Source: an uncultured Gammaproteobacteria bacterium (GTDB lineage: Bacteria > Pseudomonadota > Gammaproteobacteria > PS1 > Thioglobaceae). From it: a stretch of DNA of 6,929 nt. This document shows positions 1 through 5,248 of the stretch, piece after piece. Each line of letters opens with the position of its first letter. Positions within the stretch are counted from its first letter, which is position 1. The DNA lies in NCBI GenBank assembly GCA_913044155.1, contig CAJWNF010000028.1, forward strand, positions 1-6,929, read 5' to 3'. A program made the translations under genes and the position numbers. The notes under the pieces are model-generated. The model saw nothing but the letters and a program-made list of their open reading frames with translations, did not search any database and was not told the origin of the DNA.

Positions 1-661
1 CAAATTGCTCTTTTGTCTCTTTGCCAATCACGCTCTGGAAATCCCTCACCATCATCGGGTAGGGATGCGGCCCTGCGACAGTTCCAATGATATAAAAGGT
101 GTCATCAATATTAGTAACCCAATCACGCATCGCCTCGTTCAGCGCGTCTTTCAAGGTACGAGAGCCTGCAGTCACTGGAGCGACCTCTGCGCCCAGTAGC
201 TTCATTCGATAAACGTTTTGTGCCTGTCGAGCGATATCAACTTCGCCCATATAAACAACGCACTCGAGCCCGAGTCTTGCAGCTACTGTTGCTGCCGCTA
301 CGCCATGCTGCCCTGCTCCGGTTTCAGCAATAATACGGGTTTTGCCCATCCTCTTAGCCAGTAGCGCCTGACCAATGGTATTGTTAATCTTATGTGCTCC
401 GGTATGATTCAGATCCTCTCGTTTCAAGAAAATTTGTGCTCCGCCAACCTGTTTACTTAAATTTACCGCGTGGTATAGAGGACTCTTGCGACCAACATAG
501 TGCTTAAGGTCTTCTTCAAATTCATTTAAAAAATCAGGGTCATCTTTGTATTTTTCATAAGCAAGCTTTAATTCGGTGACTGCCGAAATAAGTGTTTCAG
601 CAATAAAAACACCGCCGTATTGGGCAAAATGACCTCTGTCGTCTGGCAGGTTATAGCTCAT
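1..661 (-). CDS. trpB: Tryptophan synthase beta subunit, N-terminal part (cut by window edge)
   Basis: TrpB is the PLP enzyme that condenses indole with L-serine to give L-tryptophan, working in the cytoplasm as an alpha2-beta2 complex with TrpA. Reading the minus strand from the ATG at 661 gives 220 unbroken codons before the window ends; family members are about 400 residues, so roughly the last 45% is missing. The visible part has the N-terminal [10 protein letters not shown] motif (residues 10-19), the [16 protein letters not shown] block (79-94) with the PLP-binding lysine at K91 (K87 in Salmonella numbering), and AETGAGQHG (112-120) with the catalytic glutamate at E113 (E109 in Salmonella). 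The glycine-rich phosphate loop and the C-terminal serine that contacts the PLP ring lie outside the window. The start codon overlaps the trpF stop as ATGA and no Shine-Dalgarno is evident, so translation is probably coupled to trpF. trpA would be expected next, beyond the left edge. The reading frame shows no damage. Confidence 0.97.
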   Translation of the reverse strand, partial: MSYNLPDDRGHFAQYGGVFIAETLISAVTELKLAYEKYKDDPDFLNEFEEDLKHYVGRKSPLYHAVNLSKQVGGAQIFLKREDLNHTGAHKINNTIGQALLAKRMGKTRIIAETGAGQHGVAAATVAARLGLECVVYMGEVDIARQAQNVYRMKLLGAEVAPVTAGSRTLKDALNEAMRDWVTNIDDTFYIIGTVAGPHPYPMMVRDFQSVIGKETKEQF

Positions 662-1269
662 GAATTAACGCTACTTATAAAAGCACGTATTTTATCAATA
701 TCTTTAAGACCTTTTGCACTTTCCACACCGCTAGATACATCAACAGCGTAAGGTTGAGCTATATCTATCGCCGCAGAAACATTGTCTGGAGTTAGTCCGC
801 CAGCAAGAATTATTGGTAAATCAAGTTCTATTTTTGCTAGTGACCAATCAAAAGATTTTCCGCTACCGCCATAGAAATCTGACTGGTAGGTATCAAGCAA
901 CAATGCGCCAGCCTGAGAGTATTCATTGGCAGTTTTTATTAAGTCCACTTCTGGCGAAACGCGAATTGCCTTGATGAAGGGCATTTCATATTGGGCACAA
1001 TCGCTGGGGCTTTCGTCTCCATGAAATTGCAATGTATCAAGAGCCACCTCACAAAGCACTTCATCGATTAGGCTGGGGTTTGCATTGACAAACAGTCCGA
1101 CCTTATTAACAAAGGGTGGGAGGGCAGCAACAATTTCACGAGCAGAGTCTATATTGACATGGCGTGGAGACTTTGCATAAAAATTTAAACCAATAGCGTC
1201 GATACCTGTCAATGCCGCTTGTTGGGCATTTTCAGCATTAGTAAACCCGCAAATCTTAATTTTCACCAT
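658..1269 (-). CDS. trpF: Phosphoribosylanthranilate isomerase
   Basis: TrpF performs the Amadori rearrangement of N-(5'-phosphoribosyl)anthranilate to CdRP, the third step from chorismate to tryptophan. The 203-residue length is normal for a stand-alone TrpF; this is not the TrpC-TrpF fusion found in enterobacteria. The (beta/alpha)8 barrel landmarks are all present: KICGFT at 5-10 with the general base C7, SPR at 34-36 with ligand-binding R36, QFHGDE at 81-86, LLLDT at 123-127 with the general acid D126, LAGGLT at 155-160 and DVSSGVE at 177-183 for phosphate binding. C7, R36 and D126 match the Thermotoga enzyme numbering exactly. The ATG at 1269 starts directly before the conserved KIKICG, so no other start is credible. 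Upstream there is no clear Shine-Dalgarno. It lies 107 bases downstream of topA and overlaps trpB by four bases. The missing trpA, and trpD, trpC and trpE, must be elsewhere. Confidence 0.97.
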   Translation of the reverse strand: MVKIKICGFTNAENAQQAALTGIDAIGLNFYAKSPRHVNIDSAREIVAALPPFVNKVGLFVNANPSLIDEVLCEVALDTLQFHGDESPSDCAQYEMPFIKAIRVSPEVDLIKTANEYSQAGALLLDTYQSDFYGGSGKSFDWSLAKIELDLPIILAGGLTPDNVSAAIDIAQPYAVDVSSGVESAKGLKDIDKIRAFISSVNS

Positions 1270-1285
1270 CTAGTGCTTTATTTTT

Positions 1286-1297
1286 TCTCAAGTGAGA
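1286..1297. promoter_or_regulatory. Short perfect dyad upstream of trpF
   Basis: On the minus strand this reads TCTCACTTGAGA: two 5-base arms, TCTCA and TGAGA, around a 2-base centre. It lies 17 bases upstream of the trpF start and just downstream of the candidate -10 at 1302-1307, where a repressor site would block transcription. It does not resemble the enterobacterial TrpR operator (CTAGT-type arms). With only 5-base arms it could be chance. No tandem tryptophan codons or leader peptide are visible nearby, so I see no sign of a classical trp attenuator. Confidence 0.25.
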
Positions 1298-1301
1298 TTT
1301 T

Positions 1302-1330
1302 CCCATACTGCTAAACATAATGCCAGTCAA
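1302..1330 (-). promoter_or_regulatory. Weak candidate promoter for trpF-trpB
   Basis: The minus strand has TTGACT at 1330-1325 (five of six to the -35 consensus), then a 17-base spacer and TATGGG at 1307-1302, which matches the -10 consensus only in its first three bases. Transcription would start near 1295 and leave a leader of under 30 bases. The good -35 and spacing support it; the poor -10 does not. The alternative is that trpF and trpB are read only from the topA transcript. Confidence 0.25.
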
Positions 1331-1338
1331 AACAGCTG

Positions 1339-1378
1339 AGCCACTTAAATCTATTGTATTTTGCATTTTTTAGTGGCT
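1339..1378. repeat. Inverted repeat overlapping the topA stop codon
   Basis: AGCCACT at 1339-1345 pairs with AGTGGCT at 1372-1378; after one T-T mismatch three more A-T pairs extend the stem inward. The loop is about 18 bases. One arm overlaps two bases of the topA stop codon. In the direction of topA the stem is not followed by a U-run, so it is a poor intrinsic terminator there and may instead be a 3' stem in a topA-trpF transcript. On the plus strand it is followed by a T-run, but that run is simply the complement of the lysine codons ending topA. Confidence 0.35.
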
Positions 1379-3695
1379 ATTTTTTCTTGCGCTTTCTTGT
1401 TTTAGCCTTGTCCTGGTCAGCGATCGCTTTTTTGCACTCTTCAAGAGTTAAATCAATGGGCGCCTTATCACCAAAAACTTTTTCTACAGTAACATTTTTT
1501 TGTCCTTTACCACGCTTCTTTCCATTCCAAATATAGGGGCCGAAACGACCATTCAATACCTGGATCTCGGAATCTTCAAAGGTTTTGATAATTCGTTCTG
1601 CGTCAAATTTTTCTTTTGCAACAATAAGTTCTAGTGCCGTCTCAAGGGTGACCTCTTCAGGTGTCACTTCTTTTAGAGAGACGTATTTCTTGCCGTATTG
1701 TATATATGGGCCAAATCTCCCATAGTTTGCTTTTATTGTCTCTCCATCAGTTGTCTGGCCCACAGTTCTTGGCATGTTGAATAGTTCCAACGCCTCATCT
1801 AAAGAAATAGTTTCAAGGTCCTGACCTTTTCTGAGCGATGCAAAAGTCGGCTTATCCTCATCATCTTGGTGACCGATTTGAGCGAATGCACCATAGCGGC
1901 CAAAACGCACACTAACTGGCTTGCCGGTATCTGGGTCATCACCTAAATCCCTCTTCCCATGAGTCTCCTCTCGAGATATATCTTTTGCAAGCTCTATTTG
2001 CTCATGGAAGGGTTTATAAAAATCCCCCACAATACCTTGCCAGGAAAGATCCCCTTCGGCAACTTTGTCAAAATTATTTTCAAGGTTGGCTGTAAATTCA
2101 TAGCCGATTATATTCCTGAAATTTGTCATCAAAAAGTCGACCACCAGATAAGCGACATTGGTCGGGAACAGTTTATTTTTTTCAGCTCCTGACACCTCAC
2201 TTTGAACTGACTCAGAGACGGCGCCATCTTTAATTTCAATTTGCAGATAGTCGCGCGATACACCTTCGCGCGTCTCTTTAGTAACGTAATTTCTATCCTG
2301 AACGGTGGTAATCATTGAGGCAAAAGTAGAAGGCCTGCCAATTCCCATTTGCTCAATTTCTTTTACTAATGAGGCTTCGGTGTAGCGAGCCCTTGGTCTT
2401 GAGAATGACTCTCGCAATGTCGAGTTGAAAAGAGATAATGTATCACCCTCAGCTATCTTAGGCAATAGCTTGTCTTCAGCAGCCATGTAATCATAGACCT
2501 TAAGGAAACCACTAAACGACAACAATTCTCCCTCTGCAATAAAGTATTCTTCGCGATTAGAAATAGCAATATTAATTTTCGTTTTTTCAAGCTTCGCGTC
2601 ACTCATTTGGCTAGCCAAAGCTCTTTTATAAATTAAAGAGTACAACTTTTCAGATTGTTCATCTAGGCCAGCAATAGCCGGTCTGGTTAAATCAGTAGGG
2701 CGAATCGATTCGTGAGCCTCTTGTGCGCTGGAGGAGGTTGTTTTATATCTTCTTTCATGGTGAAATTCGCTGCCATAGTTGGCTAATATTACCTCTTTGG
2801 CAGTGCTAATTGCCTCCTCAGATAAGTGCAATGAATCAGTACGCATATAGGTTATTGCGCCCTCTCGATATAGGTTTTGTGCAATTGCCATAGTCCGCTT
2901 TACAGAGAACCCTAGCTTTTGCGAAGCCTCCTGTTGCAGCGTAGAGGTAATAAAAGGCGCCTTTGGAGATCGCTTGGAAGGTTTGCTCTCAATCGAACTT
3001 ACCGTCAAAGATGCTTCCAACAATTCATGAGCAAAATTTCGTGCTTCCGTTGTTTGTTCAAAACTCTTATTAAGTTTTGCTTCAAACAATTCATCAGATC
3101 GATTGCCAAGTGTCGCCTTAACCTTGTATGTTATGTCTGGTTTGTGTGCAGTGATTTCTCGCTCTCTCTCGACTACCAATCGAACGACAGGTGACTGAAC
3201 CCGTCCGGCAGAACGCGCACCAGAAACCTTACGCCACAGTACAGGTGAAATTTCAAAACCAACCAGCCTATCAATAATTCTTCTGGCTTGCTGCGCATCA
3301 ACTAAATCTATATCGATTGTGCGTGGATTGTCAATTGCTTGGGAGATTGCACTCTTGGTAATCTCATTAAAGACAATTCTTGGTGTGTTTTCAGACAGGG
3401 AAAGCGCCTGCTGCAAATGCCAAGCAATCGCCTCTCCTTCCCTATCTTCATCAGTAGCGAGGAAGACTTTTTCTGCAGATTTGACCGATTTCTTGAGCTC
3501 AGTCACTACCTTCTTTTTGTCACTAGTGACTTTATAAGTGGGCTGAAAATTATTATCTAGGTCGATACCCATGTCTTTCTTAGGCATGTCTCTGATGTGC
3601 CCAATACTGGACTTAACGGTGTAGTTACTACCTAAAAATTTCTCAATTGTTTTTGCTTTCGCCGGTGACTCGACAATAACAAGATTAATTGACAT
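1377..3695 (-). CDS. topA: DNA topoisomerase I (type IA), cysteine-poor C-terminus
   Basis: Topoisomerase I relaxes negatively supercoiled DNA by cutting one strand through a 5'-phosphotyrosine, with Mg2+ held by a Toprim domain. The product is 772 residues. The Toprim domain comes first: VIVESPAKAKTIEKFLG (6-22) with the key glutamate E9, and TDEDREGEAIAWH (81-93) with the acidic triad D82, E83, D84. SAGRVQSPVVRL (162-173) belongs to the core. The active site REGAITYMRTDS (277-288) gives catalytic Y283 and R285. EQMGIGRPSTFA (448-459) is the conserved late-core motif. The C-terminal part carries three GRFGPY-type repeats (599-608, 659-668, 716-725) and a lysine/arginine tail (763-772). E. 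coli TopA has Cys4 zinc fingers here; this protein has only one cysteine, C754, so it should bind no zinc. The ATG at 3695 directly precedes the conserved N-terminus; its Shine-Dalgarno is weak. It follows smg by 7 bases, so the two are co-transcribed. Confidence 0.98.
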   Translation of the reverse strand: MSINLVIVESPAKAKTIEKFLGSNYTVKSSIGHIRDMPKKDMGIDLDNNFQPTYKVTSDKKKVVTELKKSVKSAEKVFLATDEDREGEAIAWHLQQALSLSENTPRIVFNEITKSAISQAIDNPRTIDIDLVDAQQARRIIDRLVGFEISPVLWRKVSGARSAGRVQSPVVRLVVEREREITAHKPDITYKVKATLGNRSDELFEAKLNKSFEQTTEARNFAHELLEASLTVSSIESKPSKRSPKAPFITSTLQQEASQKLGFSVKRTMAIAQNLYREGAITYMRTDSLHLSEEAISTAKEVILANYGSEFHHERRYKTTSSSAQEAHESIRPTDLTRPAIAGLDEQSEKLYSLIYKRALASQMSDAKLEKTKINIAISNREEYFIAEGELLSFSGFLKVYDYMAAEDKLLPKIAEGDTLSLFNSTLRESFSRPRARYTEASLVKEIEQMGIGRPSTFASMITTVQDRNYVTKETREGVSRDYLQIEIKDGAVSESVQSEVSGAEKNKLFPTNVAYLVVDFLMTNFRNIIGYEFTANLENNFDKVAEGDLSWQGIVGDFYKPFHEQIELAKDISREETHGKRDLGDDPDTGKPVSVRFGRYGAFAQIGHQDDEDKPTFASLRKGQDLETISLDEALELFNMPRTVGQTTDGETIKANYGRFGPYIQYGKKYVSLKEVTPEEVTLETALELIVAKEKFDAERIIKTFEDSEIQVLNGRFGPYIWNGKKRGKGQKNVTVEKVFGDKAPIDLTLEECKKAIADQDKAKTRKRKKK

Positions 3696-3702
3696 AAATT
3701 AT

Positions 3703-4191
3703 CTACTGCAAAGTAGGATTATCGTCATAAAAAACAATAGACTCGAGCCATTGAGTAGGCACTGAAGTGTCCGTACTATTACCAATCACCATCATTACAA
3801 CCCATTTCAAGTCATCCATGCTTAGCTTTGAATCTTCAAGAGACATCACCTGATCGATGACCATCTCCCTCTGGCTTGGACTTAACTGACCCATATTCTC
3901 CATAAACATTATAAAGCCTCGAGCCCTTGCATCAAGCTTACCTTGCTCAGCTTCACTGTATACACGAATAGAGTTATGAGTAGTACTAAATGGAGTTAAT
4001 CGACCATCCTGAAGGGAGGCAATATTCTCTAGCCAATTCAAGGCCTTTTCAATACGAGTCGAATCAAAGCCAGCTTCAGATAAATGTGTTTTTAACAAGT
4101 CATCATCAAGATCTTGACTTGAGTCTTCCTCAGCAGCTTCAAATAAAAAATCAAACATAAATGTCAACACATCTAGAATATTATTAGTCAT
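3703..4191 (-). CDS. smg: Smg family protein (DUF494)
   Basis: This is a 162-residue member of the Smg/DUF494 family, close to the 157 residues of E. coli Smg. The molecular function of the family is not established. Family landmarks are clear: hydrophobic start LDVLTFMFDFLFE (6-18), an acidic stretch at 21-31, LSEAGFDSTRIEKALNWLE (37-55), IRVYS (75-79), DARARGFIMFME (87-98), REMVIDQVM (108-116) and the signature DDLKWVVMMV (126-135). No signal peptide or membrane segment is evident; it should be cytosolic. In E. coli smg sits between dprA and yrdD, a small protein resembling the zinc fingers of topoisomerase I; here full topA takes the place of yrdD, 7 bases downstream. That suggests a link to DNA topology or uptake, which is inference. 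The start at 4191 has the best Shine-Dalgarno in the window. dprA, the usual upstream neighbour, is absent. Confidence 0.95.
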   Translation of the reverse strand: MTNNILDVLTFMFDFLFEAAEEDSSQDLDDDLLKTHLSEAGFDSTRIEKALNWLENIASLQDGRLTPFSTTHNSIRVYSEAEQGKLDARARGFIMFMENMGQLSPSQREMVIDQVMSLEDSKLSMDDLKWVVMMVIGNSTDTSVPTQWLESIVFYDDNPTLQ

Positions 4192-4194
4192 ATA

Positions 4195-4200
4195 CCCTCT
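4195..4200 (-). promoter_or_regulatory. Shine-Dalgarno of smg
   Basis: The minus strand reads AGAGGG ending three bases before the smg ATG at 4191, a short but usable spacing (GAGG is four bases away). It supports this start over the in-frame methionine at residue 12. It is notable because the other genes here lack a comparable site. Confidence 0.6.
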
Positions 4201-4248
4201 TCAAATTAAGCTTAAAACAAATTAGTTTATATCTTTGCCGCTCTGTTT

Positions 4249-4283
4249 ATTGCCTTAAATAGTGGCAATTATGCCTACTATTT
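4249..4283. repeat. Overlapping, mutually exclusive inverted repeats upstream of smg
   Basis: Stem B: AAATAGTGGCA (4257-4267) pairs with TGCC (4272-4275) and ACTATTT (4277-4283) around an ATTA loop, 11 pairs with one bulged T. Stem A: ATTGCC (4249-4254) pairs with GGCAAT (4264-4269), 6 pairs with a 9-base loop. They share 4264-4267 and cannot form together. A second copy, ATTGCCA at 4337-4343, can also pair with TGGCAAT at 4263-4269. No U-run follows on either strand, so these are not intrinsic terminators. They lie 66 bases or more upstream of the smg start and could be a protein-binding site or a leader structure of the smg-topA transcript. The pairing is read directly; any role is inference. 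Confidence 0.4.
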
Positions 4284-4364
4284 GGGGCTTCAAGCCAATT
4301 TTTCAACCACTTGATTGGTCTATATTGGTTTAAATGATTGCCATTTTATAGTTTGCTGGCTTTA

Positions 4365-4373
4365 TTATGCACA
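4365..4373 (+). promoter_or_regulatory. Consensus DnaA box (TTATGCACA)
   Basis: TTATGCACA matches the DnaA box consensus TTATNCACA at all eight fixed positions. A related but one-base-short TTATCACA is at 4417-4424. No box on the opposite strand (TGTGNATAA) is visible in the gap. A single box cannot make an origin. It could regulate rpmH or smg through DnaA, be a remnant of an oriC region that commonly lies next to rpmH, or be chance; eight fixed bases are expected about 0.01 times in 325 bases on both strands with equal base use, more in AT-rich DNA. Confidence 0.45.
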
Positions 4374-4441
4374 TCTTTTTTGCTGTAGGCATTTTTTATT
4401 GCTTTTTTACTTCTCCTTATCACATCATTTCATCTACCAGA

Positions 4442-4470
4442 GTGTCATTCATCATGGCTACTGCGATAAT
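4442..4470 (+). promoter_or_regulatory. Candidate promoter for the rpmH operon (upstream)
   Basis: GTGTCA (4442-4447, four of six to TTGACA) is followed by a 17-base spacer and GATAAT (4465-4470, five of six to TATAAT). Spacing is ideal and the site faces rpmH, with a predicted leader of about 40 bases. This is the best-spaced sigma70-type pair close to rpmH. Confidence 0.45.
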
Positions 4471-4477
4471 ACAACTA

Positions 4478-4486
4478 TGGTAAAAT
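4478..4486 (+). promoter_or_regulatory. Extended -10 element just upstream of rpmH
   Basis: TGGTAAAAT fits the extended -10 form TGnTATAAT with one mismatch in the hexamer (TAAAAT). No good -35 lies 17-18 bases upstream (CTACTG or GCTACT), which extended -10 promoters tolerate. The leader to rpmH would be only about 24 bases. It is an alternative to, or a tandem partner of, the promoter at 4442-4470. Confidence 0.4.
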
Positions 4487-4516
4487 TATCGGTTTTTTTG
4501 CAAGTAGACATTGATT

Positions 4517-4651
4517 ATGAAAAGAACATTTCAACCAAGCGTACTGAAACGTAAACGCAACCATGGTTTTAGAGCTAGAATGAATACGCGCTCTGGTCGT
4601 GCAATCATCAACGCTCGCAGAAAAAAGGGACGCAAACGCCTAACAGCCTAA
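4517..4651 (+). CDS. rpmH: 50S ribosomal protein L34
   Basis: L34 is a small, very basic protein of the large ribosomal subunit that binds 23S rRNA. The 44-residue product begins [19 protein letters not shown] and continues [20 protein letters not shown], ending KRLTA. It matches the family over its full length (44-46 residues is usual) with the signature block [12 protein letters not shown] at 11-22. The ATG at 4517 is fixed by the conserved first residues. No strong Shine-Dalgarno precedes it. It is the first gene of a tight operon: rnpA starts four bases after the stop. Coupled synthesis of L34 and the RNase P protein from one message is the standard arrangement in bacteria. Confidence 0.98.
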   Translation: MKRTFQPSVLKRKRNHGFRARMNTRSGRAIINARRKKGRKRLTA

Positions 4652-4655
4652 TACA

Positions 4656-4994
4656 ATGAACCTCAAGCTTCCACAAAGTATGCGGATAACAAAAGCTAGA
4701 GAGTATGCGCGCATTTTTAAACAGGGCAAGCATACTCATGGAAAATTTTGGCAGATTATATCTACTCCTTCTGAAAACAACAATTCAACCCTGGGCCTTG
4801 CTATTTCCAAGAAAATTCATAAACGAGCGGTAGACCGTAACTTGTTAAAACGATTAGCGAGAGAAACGTTTAGACTTAATCAAGATAATTTAAAGAGTGT
4901 TGACTTTGTTGTCATGACAAAGAATTACACTAAAGCTGACAATCGCATACTAACTGCAGACCTACAATCACTTTTTTACAAAGTGAGTCAATAA
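4656..4994 (+). CDS. rnpA: Ribonuclease P protein component
   Basis: RnpA is the small protein subunit that joins the catalytic RNA (rnpB, not in this window) to form RNase P, which removes the 5' leader from tRNA precursors. The 112-residue product has normal length. The RNR signature runs from K56 to R73 ([18 protein letters not shown]), with R57, R61, N62, K65, R66, R69, E70 and R73 in the expected pattern; just before it lies [14 protein letters not shown], the strand leading into that helix. DFVVMTK at 83-89 corresponds to the DFVVVAK strand of E. coli RnpA. I take the ATG at 4656, four bases after rpmH. A second ATG at 4680 would still leave the core intact but would drop the usual N-terminal LPQSMRITK segment. 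No Shine-Dalgarno is evident, so translation may be coupled to rpmH. Confidence 0.96.
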   Translation: MNLKLPQSMRITKAREYARIFKQGKHTHGKFWQIISTPSENNNSTLGLAISKKIHKRAVDRNLLKRLARETFRLNQDNLKSVDFVVMTKNYTKADNRILTADLQSLFYKVSQ

Positions 4995-5002
4995 TTCAAG
5001 TC

Positions 5003-5233
5003 ATGATACGCAATATTGTTCTATTTCCCATCAAGCTATATCAATGGCTGATTAGTCCACTGCTAGGTAGCAACTGTCGTCACATTCCGACCTGTTCAGA
5101 ATACACCTATGAAGCGGTCAAATATCATGGCGCAATAAAAGGTCTGAATCTAGGAGCTAAAAGATTGAGTAAATGTCATCCATGGTCTGAAGCAAAGTTT
5201 GATCCCGTACCAAAAAAATACCCACTTCATTAA
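5003..5233 (+). CDS. yidD: Membrane protein insertion efficiency factor YidD
   Basis: YidD is a small inner-membrane-associated protein that assists insertion of membrane proteins next to YidC; its precise mechanism is not settled. The 76-residue product fits the family (roughly 70-90). The N-terminal stretch [16 protein letters not shown] (7-22) is the amphipathic membrane-binding segment. The conserved cysteines are present in [14 protein letters not shown] (C25, C31) and RLSKCHPW (C58), followed by the DPVP motif at 67-70. It starts eight bases after rnpA and ends 15 bases before yidC, in the standard order. In many gammaproteobacteria it overlaps rnpA slightly; here it does not. Confidence 0.96.
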   Translation: MIRNIVLFPIKLYQWLISPLLGSNCRHIPTCSEYTYEAVKYHGAIKGLNLGAKRLSKCHPWSEAKFDPVPKKYPLH

Positions 5234-5248
5234 TAATTAGAATTACTC

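Larger units (their letters stand above)
4192..4516. other. Divergent intergenic region between smg and rpmH
   Basis: These 325 bases contain no convincing gene. They are AT-rich with several T-runs on the plus strand (4376-4381, 4392-4397, 4402-4407, 4493-4499). Both smg (leftward) and rpmH (rightward) must be transcribed from here. Contents listed separately are overlapping inverted repeats (4249-4283), a DnaA box (4365-4373) and two candidate rpmH promoters. A further possible plus-strand promoter is TTGGTT (4325-4330), a 16-base spacer and TATAGT (4347-4352). For smg, a minus-strand TATAAA at 4231-4226 could be a -10, but no matching -35 is visible. In many gammaproteobacteria the equivalent region upstream of rpmH faces dnaA and is near oriC; here dnaA is not present. 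Confidence 0.6.

Noticed and set aside
5..199. 64-codon plus-strand frame at the left edge.
   Set aside because: It is antisense to trpB, whose own frame is intact and contains conserved motifs throughout.
1339..1386. Plus-strand stem followed by a T-run, resembling an intrinsic terminator.
   Set aside because: No plus-strand gene lies upstream, and the T-run is the complement of lysine codons in topA. For topA's own direction no U-run follows.
1354..1536. Small plus-strand frame opposite the 3' end of topA, hydrophobic at its start.
   Set aside because: It is antisense to a strongly conserved gene; the hydrophobicity comes from the complement of the lysine-rich TopA tail.
4284..4299. GGCT-TCA-AGCC hairpin followed by TTTTT on the plus strand.
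   Set aside because: Only four pairs and no plus-strand gene upstream to terminate; too weak to call.
4271..4392. 8-base inverted copies GTAGGCAT (4385-4392) and ATGCCTAC (4271-4278) flanking the DnaA box.
   Set aside because: About one such 8-base pair is expected by chance in a region this size, so it is not evidence of a mobile element or site.
4315..4554. A 79-codon plus-strand reading frame beginning with TTG in the smg-rpmH gap.
   Set aside because: It runs through the promoter region and into rpmH in another frame, has no Shine-Dalgarno, and its Cys/His/Phe-rich composition looks like translated T-rich intergenic DNA.
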